Shown: piece after piece, positions 32,872-43,427 of the stretch
How positions within the stretch are numbered: the stretch's first letter is position 1
Layout of the letters: every line of letters begins with the position of its first letter
Origin: Thozetella sp. PMI_491
Taxonomy: Eukaryota; Ascomycota; Sordariomycetes; Chaetosphaeriales; Chaetosphaeriaceae
NCBI GenBank assembly: GCA_021432635.1
Contig: MU270106.1
Span: 154,399 to 218,398 of the forward strand
Length of the DNA: 64,000 bases
Direction: 5' to 3'
The notes under the pieces: generated by a model
What the model was told of the DNA's origin: nothing
Databases searched by the model: none
What the model saw: only the letters and a program-made list of their open reading frames with translations
Translations under genes and position numbers: made by a program

Positions 32872-35064
32872 TCACACGATAGTAATCGTCTCCTCCCGCG
32901 GATCACTTATTCTCCTGCCCACCATTCCTAGATCTAGCACCGTATCACTCCCATTCCCCTTGAGCTCCACGATCCCAAGCCGCTTATACTCATTCGGCCG
33001 TTCCGTTGGTACCAGCATCAGCATCACAAGCCAAGCCCAACTTCCAGAGCTCTGACGACGGATGGTGCTCTTTTGTTTGGACTGCAGGATCGGTAGTACG
33101 CGGATGTCATTTCTTTCACGGCTCTGTCCATCCACAAACGACTCGTCAGGCAAGATGGAAAATGAGCCCTTGAACTTGTTCGATATCTTGGATAACGCAG
33201 TTCCAATGGTGAGCTCAGGCCAGTCTCTCCCGGCGAAGCGAGCATACTGGAAGCGAGCCTTGTACATTGTACCTTTGATCCTGAGGCAAGCACCCGGATG
33301 GATCTCGCCGAATGGGTCTAGTTTTGGTGTGACCTGAACTTCCTCAATAGTGGCAAGTATATCGTGTGGAGTACTGTGCAATCCATAGTTGAATTGAATG
33401 AGCCAGTTGACTGATGCCCAAGACCACGAAGGAGCTTGGTATGGCTGACTCGCGCCTGGGCGAACGCGGCGACTCTCTAGTCCCGCTGTTACCGGTGTTT
33501 TCCAGAGGAGTCCACATAGAAGGTCCTGGCGCCATAGTCCAGCGAGATAGTCGCCTTCTGTAGCTCCCAGACGTGGCATGATCTCCCGTGCAACACCAGA
33601 CAGGGCAATTAGCTTGTCCGTGGTCTTTGTCAGACCGCCACGCGAGTAAACGCTAACGAGCTCGTACCAGAGGTGATGCGGATTTTCAGGAAGAGCTTGT
33701 ATACATGCAGGAAGTGGCTTTGGAGAGCTCAGATTGTCCGCGGCTATTCGACCCAGAAAAGTCTTAGACCTTGGCGAGCTACGGTACAGCTCGATGGGAT
33801 CAGCTTTTGGATAGGTCTCGGAGCAGATCGTTTCGTTGCATTCCCATATTATCTGATGGTCTGCGAAGTGGAGGACTCGGGGGGCCATGTGTCGTTCTTG
33901 CATCACCCAGGCTCTTCGATTGAGTGGAGCGTTGACTATATTTCCGGTCATTTGGCTCATAGGAATGACAAAATATTCTGTCAACTCAGCGCTTCCTTTT
34001 TGGGCCGCGTTGACTAGGTCTCCTATTACCCCGTCTCGCCGGGTCTGCTTTTCATAGTTGCAGCTCGCGGTGATGACATTTGGCAAGACGAGAGAGGAGG
34101 CCCTGCTCCGAAAGAACCCTTTATGAAGACCGTCTTCGCCATCGGTCACAGAGGTCGCTGCTATATTGACGAGGCCGTGCTTGTAGACGGCTCCCATACG
34201 AGCGGCTTCTCGCCGCCAATCCTGGCCCTTGTCCCCGCGCTGGATGATACAGAGCGAATCGATCCAGAGGTATTCGATAGAAAGATGCTTGCAAACTGCT
34301 ATTGCATCTCGAAATACCGTGGAGAATGTCTCACCCTGTTCTATTTCGACATGCCATTGTTGGAGATTATCCGTTGTCAGCTGCAGGAGGCTGTCGGGAT
34401 TCAGGGGCCACCGGTGGCTTAAGGTGGCGTACTGAAAGTCTTCGCCCTCGGATCCACTTGTGGTGTATAGCTGTATTGATTGAGGAAGAATACGGATAAC
34501 CCGCGTGGGACGAAAGCGGAGATTCTGCGCTTTCCCAGGTAGCGGTAATCCAACCTGGCACAGAGAGTGACGCACTAGGCATTCCTGCAGCCACTTGCTC
34601 GCCATGTCTAGAGCAGGTGGATTTGCTGTTGTGGGAGAAACTTGACCGCGGTCCTCATAGCCACAAATATCAGCAGTCCGAGATATTGGAACGAGGAGAA
34701 ACTCGGAGAAGATCCTCTGATCCAGATCTGACTGCAGCGGCGCCCTGAATTGTCGATCTCCGACCCTGTCTAGACGCAGGGTAAGTCGATAGGTACCTTT
34801 TGACCTCGAGCTCTCATTGAGAGAGGCAGTATAGTGCGCGTCATCGTCGGAGCGAAGCTCGAATTTCTTCCGCCATACTTGAAGCGATGCCGGGTCGTTC
34901 GACGGCAGCTTTCGGGCTAAGGCTTCACAGATGCTACAAGAGGCAGAAGTCGACTTCAGTTCAGGGACGGACCGCGAAAATTTGTGCTCGAACAACTGCT
35001 CAGATCCGGTATCGTTGATCTTATATCTCGGACGCAAGAACTTGCAACATTCAACACACACCAT
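32872..35064 (-). CDS. HET-domain protein (heterokaryon incompatibility family)
   Basis: 730 residues, single exon. A HET domain of about residues 211-400 shows the three usual blocks: YATLSHRW, EYLWIDSLCIIQ, and ARMGAVYKHGLVNIAATS, followed by LNRRAWVMQERHMAPRVLHF. The N-terminus has a Cys-rich start (CVECC, CSICEAL). In the family the HET domain triggers cell death after non-self recognition; individual genes are very variable and often of unknown role. The C-terminal part (about 430-730) has no recognised domain beyond the conserved GLLWKTP and APSWSWASV of these proteins. It separates the two metabolic clusters. Confidence 0.9.
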   Translation of the reverse strand: MVCVECCKFLRPRYKINDTGSEQLFEHKFSRSVPELKSTSASCSICEALARKLPSNDPASLQVWRKKFELRSDDDAHYTASLNESSRSKGTYRLTLRLDRVGDRQFRAPLQSDLDQRIFSEFLLVPISRTADICGYEDRGQVSPTTANPPALDMASKWLQECLVRHSLCQVGLPLPGKAQNLRFRPTRVIRILPQSIQLYTTSGSEGEDFQYATLSHRWPLNPDSLLQLTTDNLQQWHVEIEQGETFSTVFRDAIAVCKHLSIEYLWIDSLCIIQRGDKGQDWRREAARMGAVYKHGLVNIAATSVTDGEDGLHKGFFRSRASSLVLPNVITASCNYEKQTRRDGVIGDLVNAAQKGSAELTEYFVIPMSQMTGNIVNAPLNRRAWVMQERHMAPRVLHFADHQIIWECNETICSETYPKADPIELYRSSPRSKTFLGRIAADNLSSPKPLPACIQALPENPHHLWYELVSVYSRGGLTKTTDKLIALSGVAREIMPRLGATEGDYLAGLWRQDLLCGLLWKTPVTAGLESRRVRPGASQPYQAPSWSWASVNWLIQFNYGLHSTPHDILATIEEVQVTPKLDPFGEIHPGACLRIKGTMYKARFQYARFAGRDWPELTIGTALSKISNKFKGSFSILPDESFVDGQSRERNDIRVLPILQSKQKSTIRRQSSGSWAWLVMLMLVPTERPNEYKRLGIVELKGNGSDTVLDLGMVGRRISDPREETITIV

Positions 35065-35862
35065 CGTGGAATCGCTCTACCGTAGCCTTCCTTGAGGTGC
35101 TATGAGGATTTTACGTGAGTGGCCCCGCGCATTCGACTAGACAACGAAGTCACGTGGATAATTGGAGGATTCAGATCCCTGACGTACTGAAGCATTCAGT
35201 CGCATACATCATACCAGAGGCCGAATTGTATATTTACTAAATCTTAATCTTCGATGGATACATCGGGAGTAGAGATCTATTTACTACTACCATTGATAGC
35301 TAATAGTTTCGGGTCTAAAAGCCGAAAGGGGTTGAAAGTTTGTAGGTTTATTGCGAACCAGTTTATGGCCACTGCACGATAAAGTATCAGGCGATGCTCA
35401 AGGTACTCAAGATATAGTGATAGTAGCCTTAGTAAGACGCTTTAGCCTTACAGCTTGTTTATATTGGTAACTTGTGGCTGGGTGGCGGCTACCCTCAGCG
35501 AGCATGCTAAACTATTCCCTAAGCCGAGAAACTGAAATAGTGGGCCAGATTCGGTCCGGAGAGAAGTCCGGGGCAGGGTTTGGGGTTGTGGAGTCAAGGT
35601 TCCATAGCCGCCGATGGTGCGGGACACTACCTCGACCGGAATCGACCGTTCGGCCAAGCGGTTCTTCCGGCGTCGGATTTCAAAACTGTGACGTTCGCAG
35701 GCATGAGGATGTAGCCGGGATGTGATGATCAGAGCTACCACTGATATCTTTAGCCCTCGTCCTGCATGTACGATAAGATACCTATCTAGGTACCTTAGAG
35801 CACCCCCCTTCAACGCCCAAGGTACCTCTTTACCTTCTTACCCCAAGCTGGAAACAGAAAGC
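35065..35862. promoter_or_regulatory. Promoter region between HET gene and aldolase
   Basis: 798 bp between divergent genes, AT-rich in its first half (35170-35460). It carries one copy of the cluster element at 35556-35571. An ATG at 35725 is in frame with the aldolase and would add 46 residues, but the ATG at 35863 is preferred. Confidence 0.55.
35556..35571 (+). promoter_or_regulatory. Cluster element copy 1 (CGG-N8-CCG)
   Basis: CCGGAGAGAAGTCCGG, 292 bp before the aldolase ATG. Inverted CGG/CCG triplets with the 8-bp spacer AGAGAAGT; near-identical copies lie at 38366, 44700 and 48475. Confidence 0.75.
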
Positions 35863-36902
35863 ATGGCATCCAAAGTCTCCACTCCCAAGTCGAAACCGCT
35901 GCCGCCCGGGGTCTACACACCGGTAATTACCATCTATGAGAATGCGCCCTCACAGCCTGTCAACCTCGACGCCATGTACCGGCACTGCCAGTACCTCGTC
36001 AACAGCGGCATGCATGGGCTCGTCTACCTCGGTACCAACGGGGAGATGGCTCTGCTCACCCATGACGAGCGCACGGCCATCATTGCCAACGCCCGGCGAG
36101 CTGTGACGGACCTCGGGCGCCCGGACTACCCGATTGTAGCCGGCATCTCGGCCCAAAGCACAGTCGAGACCATCCAGTTCGCCAAAGAAGCTGCTGAGGC
36201 TGGGGCCGGTTGGGGCCTGCTGCTTCCTCCGAGCTACTGGGCCAAGGCACTGAGCAGCGATGCGCTCGTAGGGTACTACCGGGATGTTGCGGATGCGAGC
36301 CCTATTCCCATTGTTGTCTACAACGTGCGTTGCTCCCTGGGTTAGTCATGGCAGTTCAGTAATCAAGGCTAACTACGTCTCAGTTCCCTGGCGTGACAGC
36401 AGGCGTTGATCTAGATTCAGACCAACTCTCTGCGCTGGCGTCGCACCCCAATATTTCCGCCGTGAAGCTCACTTGCGGCAACGTCGGCAAAGCCATCCGC
36501 CTGACATCCAAGTTTGAGCCGCAGCACTTTGGAGTCTACGGCGGTAGCAGTGATTACTTGCTTCCGACTTTGCATGCAGGGGGCAGCGGGTGTGTCACGG
36601 GCATGGGCAATGTGTTCCCGCGGTCGACGTCGCGGGTATTCGACCTATGGAAGGAGGGCCGATTGGATGAGGCCCGCGAGCTCCAGGATAAGGTAGCGAA
36701 CGCCGAATGGGCGTGCAAAAAGTCGCTCGCGCTGACCAAGTACGGGGCATGGTATTATGTAGGCAAGCATATCGGACTGGAGGACGAGGCTATGTTTGTC
36801 ATGCGGAAGCCGTATCTACCAGCCGCCGAGGCACAGAAGAAGTGGGCGGTGGAGATATTCGCGGCGCTCGTAAACGACGAGGAAAGGTTGAGACAAGAGT
36901 AG
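35863..36902 (+). CDS. DHDPS/NAL-family aldolase
   Basis: Class I pyruvate-dependent aldolase of the dihydrodipicolinate synthase/N-acetylneuraminate lyase family, 326 residues. Exons 35863-36324 and 36384-36902 (intron with GTGCGT donor, GGCTAAC branch). The Schiff-base Lys182 lies in NISAVKLT, the catalytic Tyr153 in PIVVYN, and the carboxylate-binding loop is GTNGE (57-61), closer to the GSNGE of 4-hydroxy-2-oxoglutarate aldolase than to GTTGE or GSTGE. Fungi do not use this family for lysine, so a catabolic role on a 2-keto-3-deoxy sugar acid, an ulosonic acid or 4-hydroxy-2-oxoglutarate is likely. Tail-to-tail with the sialidase-like gene, 52 bp apart. It carries the cluster element in its promoter. 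Confidence 0.88.
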
Positions 36903-36954
36903 GCTAAGGGTGTGAATGGAAGTAAATAAATAGTTTAATAGTTTAGATGTTCTA

Positions 36955-38136
36955 TTACGATCTCGCAAAAGCTTCTACGTCTGCGACGTGTACATACTTG
37001 ATGTACTGCCTATGATATGTGTAGGCAATATGAGCCGCTTTAGGGTCGTTTGTGTCCACATATATGCTCGGATAGCTCAACTCGCGGTTTGTCTTTTCCA
37101 CCGAGTTATTCGTCATACAAAATCCGTCGCCATCCTCTAGTACCTTGTACTTCCATGTCTTGCCGTGGTCCTTGGAGAGGCCCACAGACAACGCCTTACG
37201 AGGAGTGCCCCAGATGGCGCTTCTCCCGTCGACTTGCGGCTGGTTGCTCCTTGTGTCGTCCTCGGAAGTAATATCGTCGTACAGGCCTTCCCGGCGTTGC
37301 ATGCCGACGCTGGCGCACGAATCGTTAAAGACAATCGCCAGGTCTCCATTTCCCAGGACGGCAGCACATATCCCCGAGTTGGGGTTGGCCAGAGCTGTCT
37401 TCTCCGGGGCGGCCCAGTCTATGCCATCCTTGGAGGTGGATCGGTAAACATTGTCAGCCCACCGGCTGCGGAAGAAGGAGACATAACCTCCTCCACTCTC
37501 CTCCGTTAATGGCACGATGTTCATATGAACGCAGCCCCTGGACTCGGGAACCGGCTTTTCCTCCCAGGTCTTGCCGCTGTCCTTGCTGAACAGCACAGTG
37601 GACACATCGTCGGTTCCATTCCACCGAAAGCCGGGTGGTGAGCGACAGTACCACGCGGGCAGAACCCATGTGCCGTTCGGCAACACCACCACCGGCTGCC
37701 GGACGAATAGTCCCCGCTTTTCCGGGAAGGGTGAGATGGGAGACGACCAGGTCACGCCCTGGTCAGCAGATGTGCGTGCCACCACTTCGGCCTCGTTCTG
37801 GTTCCCGGCGGGCTGGGCCGTATGAAAGAGCCACAGCATGCCACTTGCCGGGTCACGGAAGAGAATAGGATTTTGTTCGCTCCGGTTGGGGTCTGACGAG
37901 ATGCGCGCGGGCTGGGACCAGGACGCGCTGCCGGGTAGGCGTCTCGAAAGATAGACGGAGATATCAGCGGTGCCTTCTTGTGTTCCTCCAAACCAAGTGC
38001 AGAGAAGCGTGCCATCTGGGAGTTGGAGGAGATTGGATGCGTGACACTGGGCGGTGGCCGCCGGGATGGCCTCGACTCTGGAGACTGCCGAGGCCTGCAC
38101 GGTGGGTTCGACGAGCATTGTGCTGGTTGCGGACAT
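36955..38136 (-). CDS. BNR/Asp-box sialidase-like protein
   Basis: Six-bladed-propeller protein of the BNR (sialidase-like) superfamily, 393 residues, one exon. Asp boxes of the type S-x-D-x-G-x-T-W are visible: SADQGVTW, SKDSGKTW and SKDHGKTW, plus the degenerate SKDGIDW. The N-terminal HASNLLQLPDGTLLCTWFGG and SEQNPILF regions match family members annotated as exo-sialidases, but no secretion signal is seen, so it would work inside the cell or not on polymers. Neighbours include an NAL-family aldolase, which fits release and cleavage of an ulosonic acid, but many BNR proteins have other substrates. It shares a divergent 524-bp promoter with the MFS gene at 38661. Confidence 0.8.
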   Translation of the reverse strand: MSATSTMLVEPTVQASAVSRVEAIPAATAQCHASNLLQLPDGTLLCTWFGGTQEGTADISVYLSRRLPGSASWSQPARISSDPNRSEQNPILFRDPASGMLWLFHTAQPAGNQNEAEVVARTSADQGVTWSSPISPFPEKRGLFVRQPVVVLPNGTWVLPAWYCRSPPGFRWNGTDDVSTVLFSKDSGKTWEEKPVPESRGCVHMNIVPLTEESGGGYVSFFRSRWADNVYRSTSKDGIDWAAPEKTALANPNSGICAAVLGNGDLAIVFNDSCASVGMQRREGLYDDITSEDDTRSNQPQVDGRSAIWGTPRKALSVGLSKDHGKTWKYKVLEDGDGFCMTNNSVEKTNRELSYPSIYVDTNDPKAAHIAYTYHRQYIKYVHVADVEAFARS

Positions 38137-38660
38137 GATGCCTCTCTCGAGCAGTGACTCGCTGACGCGTATCGGGCAATTGGCCCTCCGAGATACGACG
38201 TGTAAATAGCTGCAGCCATCTCACATCGTCAGTCACGCGTCGCTATGGCGCCACTAGGTAATGCCGATCCGCTCCACTAGGTCACACCGTCGGAGGCCGG
38301 GCCGCAGCAGGGCATTGCCTAGGCTGAAACGATGTGCAGACTTACAACTGGTTTCGCCCCCACACCCGGCCTTCTCTCCGGTCTGAACTTTAATCCCCGC
38401 ATTTCAGGAGGCCGTGCTACTAGGTCTGGGGAAGCAGCCACTGAGGATACCAAGTCTGGGGTAAGCGTCCGGGGCTATCATGCGGAGGTTAGCCCCACCA
38501 GAGCGAGACGAAAGACTCAAGATATCACTTAGCTCAAGAACCACCTGAGTGTCTTCGTCATGCCTCAGACCACCCGAAATCTCTTCCAATCTCTCGTGTA
38601 GAAACTTTGTCTTCGCATCTTCAGCTCGCATTCAGTTGTCGGTCAGACAAATAACACAAC
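38137..38660. promoter_or_regulatory. Divergent promoter, sialidase-like / MFS
   Basis: 524-bp head-to-head promoter carrying cluster element copy 2 at 38366-38381. A CCCCGC (CreA-type SYGGRG on the other strand) lies shortly after it, at about 38395. Confidence 0.6.
38366..38381 (-). promoter_or_regulatory. Cluster element copy 2 (CGG-N8-CCG)
   Basis: On the minus strand reads CCGGAGAGAAGGCCGG; differs from copy 1 at one position (T to G at spacer position 8). Confidence 0.75.
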
Positions 38661-40588
38661 ATGGGTGGTGGCACTTCACTGTGGGCGGCTCCGGAATGGA
38701 AGACCGACCCTAAGGAAATCTTCAACGGGAAGTTGTACTTCCTTACCCTTGCCGTTGGCATGGCGGGCTGCTCCTATGGGTTCGATCAGGGCAACATCGG
38801 GGGCGTCCTGACGCTTCCAAGCTTCAAGCATGCCTTTGGACTTGACACCATGAGCGCCGCCGACGCCGACGCGACGAGTAAGTCATACTTGCCCAGGCTA
38901 CACGTTGTGGACGCTATAGACTAATGGGCCGCTAGAGGGCAATATTGCCGCGATGAGTAAGTGATATCGATCGTCCTCAACTCGCAACCTATATCTAACG
39001 CGCCGTTCCGGAACAGTGGCTGCTGGAGGCGCTGGCGGCGCCTTGCTTGCAGCGCCTTGCTCAGACTTTCTCGGTCGCAAGGAATCCATGCTAATCTTTG
39101 GATTCATATTCCTTGTTGGGTGTGCCATGCAGGAGGTCGCACAAATTGGAGTGTTCTATGCCGGCCGACTTCTTGCGGGCATCGCCATCGGCGGCATGTC
39201 GATGCTTGCGCCGCAATATCTAGCCGAAAACTCTCCCAAATCGGTCCGAGGGTCTGTGACAACAACTTACAATCTCTTCATCATTCTCGCACTAGCACTG
39301 GCTTTCTGGGTCAATTATGGCGTCAGCCTCTGGGCGCACCAGAGTAACACGCAATGGCAGCTGGCTCTAGGCATTCAGCTGATCCCCGGGTTCTTTATGT
39401 TCATTACCATGTTTTGTGAGTGGATCAGTCGACGGAAAGAGAAATTGGAAGGAGCTAACTTGCGTAGTTGTCATTAATACCCCGAGAGGGCTAATTGCTC
39501 GGGGCAAGCGAGAGCAGGGGCTCAAGAATCTCTGTAAACTCCGGAACTTGGACGCCGACCACCCTTATCTTCGACAAGAGTACATGGAAGTGTGTGCTCA
39601 GGTTGACGCCCAAGAGGAACTCGCATCCGGTATGTTTAGAACAGGGTGTCTATACCTCTTTCGCTCCGCCCGTTCCCTGCTAACCGAGGCGGTAGGAATG
39701 AGCTACTGGCAGATCATTAAGGACATCGTCTTTATCCCCAGCAACTCTCGCCGCTTCTTCCTTGCCTCGATGCTGTTTCTCTTCCATAAGTTCACGGGGA
39801 CAGATAGTCTAAATTACTTCGCGCCCGAGATCTTTCAGATGATCGGGGTGTCAGCTGGATCGACTTCCCTCTTGACCACGGGAGTCTACGGTCTCGTCAA
39901 GCTGGCTGCCACTGTCATTTATGTAACTCTTATTGTTGACAGAGTCGGGCGAAGAAGGCCACTTCTGGTTGGAGCGTTCCTTCAGGCAACAGCGATGCTC
40001 TACATTGCGCTTTACGTTCGTTTTGGAGACCCTTCACCGACTCACGGGACCGAAGCTGGAGGCATCGTCGGCATCATCTGGTAAGATTCACAACCCCAAC
40101 AAGGCCTTCTCCTCCGTATCAAAACTCACTTTATGCGAAGGATTTACATCTATGCCTTCGGCTGGTCGTTCGGCTGGTCGGTCGCTCCGTACGTCGTAGC
40201 CGCCGAGATCTTCCCGTCCCGCATCCGCTCCTTCTCGATGTCGTTCTGCTTCTTCTTGAACTGGATCGTCGACTTCGGCATCACCAAGGCCACCCCTGTC
40301 ATGTTCACCAGCATGGGCTGGGGCACCTTCCTACTCTATGCGGTTCTCACTTACATCGGCGTGGTATTCGTCTACTTCTGCTTGCCCGAACTCAAAGGTC
40401 GCAGCATCGAATCGACCGACGATCTGTTCCAGCACTCGCTCTGGACCATGTTCCGACATGCATACCCAACAGAGGAGGAGAAGGTACGGCATGATGTCCA
40501 GATGCAACTGGTCGCGAAGGCGGCCGACGAGGAGGCGGCTACCGAGAAGAGGGATGGTGCCACGGCTGAGCATGCGGAGCTGAAGTGA
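38661..40588 (+). CDS. MFS sugar/quinate-type transporter
   Basis: Sugar-porter MFS protein, 543 residues, similar in layout to fungal quinate permeases. Exons 38661-38877, 38936-38956, 39017-39415, 39468-39629, 39696-40080, 40141-40588. Exon 2 is only 21 bp and supplies KGNIAAM, needed to join the DADAT end of exon 1 to MAAGGAGGALLA in helix 2. Family marks: SYGFDQGNIGGVL in helix 1, DFLGRKES in loop 2-3, GRLLAGIAIGGMS, VDRVGRRRPLLVG in loop 8-9, AAEIFPSRIRS and PELKGRSIE at the end. The usual PESPR after helix 6 is NTPRG here. It probably imports the substrate of the surrounding sugar-acid pathway. Confidence 0.88.
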
Positions 40589-41103
40589 TGAGCGGTCGAG
40601 TTAAAATCATCATTGGCTTATCTGCATCCCCTCTGTCTAGATTTTTCCGGTTGCGCGCTCGTATTTGCCAGGTAGCCTTAAATATGAATGACCAGACCAC
40701 GAGCTAAGATACAGATGAGTGGGCTGCTCTATCACTCCAAATCGCCCCTGAATCAACTGTTCGAGCCATCCATGCCTATGCCAGAACAGCAGAAACGTGA
40801 TGCCATTGCGGCGCTTGTCTGGGGTTTGTGAGCTTCCTCAATACTGACCCCAAGACATGGGTCTATCCATGTGTGCTCATCTCGCACGGCTCCCTGCCGG
40901 TCTCGTCCCATGTATCCCCCTGGCCCTGGCCGCGAGCATGACTCGTGAAGCCGTTAGTCCACCCCCGCAAGGCCCACCTCTTCAGGCGCCAATCATCCCA
41001 TTCGCCCGTTTCCCCGCCACTCCCTTGGAGAGATCCCTCCGTCGCGGACGGGGTTGCTGACCCTTCGAGTTTTCCCCATTGGCAGCGCCAGCATTCGCCG
41101 AAG
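40589..41103. other. Intergenic region upstream of the second regulator
   Basis: 515 bp. No copy of the cluster element seen here; no gene recognised. Confidence 0.4.
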
Positions 41104-43363
41104 ATGTCGAAGCGATCGTGGACAGAGGCGCGGCTGGAAGATGACGAGGCATCATCATACTCCCAGGTAAGCGTCCCTTTATTGCAAATGCATGGCCACG
41201 GATTAACCTGGGTAGCGTGCGAGCCACACCCAGAGCAGCACGTCTGGGCTTCACCAACAGGTGGCGACGATCTCAAGACGCGTCAAGGCATGTGCAGCCT
41301 GTCGGAAGCAAAAGGTACCGTGTAAAATCCTCACCCGTTCCAATGAATCACCCTGATGCCTGTCTCTAAGACGTCAGCAGATCAAGTGTATTATGGACGA
41401 GAGCGGCCCGCCATGCCGCCGCTGTGAGGAAAAAAGTTTGGGCTGCGTATTGAACAAGAGCCTCCAGATGCTCATAAACGAAAGGCTCCCGTACGCCCCT
41501 TCCTTTCCTAACTCCCTTGGTCCGAACATTTTTCACCAACATGGTATCTGCCGAAACTAGCCCCACAGAAACGCTGGTCCAGGATCTAGACACGCTCCAT
41601 AACGCCCTTCAAACGGTTCTAAGAACACTCAACCTGCCGCCTCTGGAAAGTTTACAGAGTTCCCGCCACGTCTTGGCCCACTCACCAGTATCTGAAGAGC
41701 CCGTCGACATGCGCCACTTGGACGAAGTCGGCCCGTCATGTGACAATTCGCCCAAGCCGACACCAGAAGACGACGAAGTTCTCCCGAAGGTTCCCATCCA
41801 CTCCGTGTACCGCCTGACCAAACTAAGCGCACTACGGTCTCCGGAGGCCGGCGAGCAGACCGGAATTGTGGACACTGCCGGGAATGCCATCGACGATTTT
41901 ATCTCGCGAGGAGCCCTGCCGGTTGAGGACGCGGCCCGGCTCTACAAACTGTACATGGATCGTCTCGACCATTTCCTGTACGGTATTGGGGGAACAAACG
42001 CGACACTGGACGAGGCGCGAAGCAAGAGTCGCATCCTTACAGCGGCTATTTTGACGGTGGCCGCAATGCATGATCCTCAAAGCAACGCTCTGTACGATAT
42101 CTGCAGTAAGGAGTTCCGCCGACTCATGTCGGAGTCCATATTCGATCGTCGCATCAGCCGCGACTACCTTCGCGCCATGTGTGTCGCGTCCTACTGGCTA
42201 AGTGATATCTCATGGATGGTGTCTGGCTACGCCATGCGCCGGGCGGCGGAGTTGAACCTGTCGAATCAGTACCACCGCCTCCTCTCGGAGCATCGGAAGG
42301 AGTCGGCCGACTATGTCAGGCTCTGGTACATCCTGTACATATGCGACCAGCACCTCTCTACACTATACGGCCGTGCACCTGTTCTGCGTGAAGACCTCAC
42401 GGTTTTCGCCTGGGAAGCATTCCTGCAGACGCCGATCACGACTGCCGACGATGTCCGGTTGTCAAGCCAAGTTGCGCTCGTGAATATTGTGCACAGCATC
42501 AAGGAGATGATGGGACCGGACAATGGAAAGGGGCTTCCACGAGCCTTTCTCCCGCAGATTACCGCATTTTCACGCCAGCTTGATCACTGGATTGACCATT
42601 GGTCTATAGCTATACAAGGTGCGTTCAAGTTCACAGCAGGGGACGGTTATCCAGCGCGGCAATGCTTACACCACGTTAATTCGCAGAGCGCCATGACCAG
42701 ATTGGTGGATTTCCCAGGAAAGGGGCACAGCTGCATTTCTACTTTGCCAAGCTGCACCTATACTCCCACGTCTTTCGTGGCCTAGGACGATCACCCATCC
42801 CTCCGTACTACCTGGAAAGTGCCGCCGCGGCGGTATCCGCGGCGACATCCATCATCGACTTCATCACCTCAGACGGCGAACTACATGCTGCGCTAGCAGG
42901 GATGCCTTCCTATCTCCATTCCATGACGGCTTTCGCCAGCATGTTCTTGGTCCGCATGACCATGATCCACGGCGACAGCCTAGTCGAGCGATCGACCGTC
43001 CTCGGTCTTGTATCCAGACTTGTTGCCATTTACCACTCCGCGCCGGTAGGCAAGTGGCATCTGGTTCGCCTCATGGCCGTGGGACAGGAGAAAATTCTCG
43101 AAACTCTCAGACAGCCCAGTGCTGTGCTGCCTATGGTGCTTGCCCCGGCCACAGTAGTTCCTATAGCTCAGCCATCCGGCTTGTCGCCGGATTTCGCGGA
43201 TCCCGGCCTCCTCGGCAGTGGCATCTTTGCTCTAGATCCCAACTCGATGCTCGACTACGATATGAATCTAGACATGTCAGCACTCTTATACTCCAACGCC
43301 GCCACGTTCGAGGCAAGTGGGTCAGGACATGGCGAATTTCACCACACCGGTGCTTCGTTCTAG
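41104..43363 (+). CDS. Zn(II)2Cys6 transcription factor of the second cluster
   Basis: 653-residue fungal regulator. Exons 41104-41166, 41261-41314, 41381-41490, 41561-42618, 42687-43363. The zinc cluster is split over exons 2 and 3 (Cys32, 35, 42, 51, 54, 61: CAACRKQKIKC then CRRCEEKSLGC). A short helix with heptad character (TLVQDLDTLHNALQTVLRTL) follows as dimerisation region, then the fungal_trans middle domain (SYWLSDISWMVSGYAMRRAAEL). The acceptor at 42686 is chosen because it gives QERHDQIGGFPRKGAQLHFY, standard in the family. It lies between MFS and SDR genes whose promoters carry the CGG-N8-CCG element, making it the best candidate for binding that element; this is inference. Confidence 0.87.
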
Positions 43364-43427
43364 TCTATTAGCAGCTAACTTAATCGACTATCCAAAAAGT
43401 ATAAGCCAGTCTGGTTCGTATCACCGC

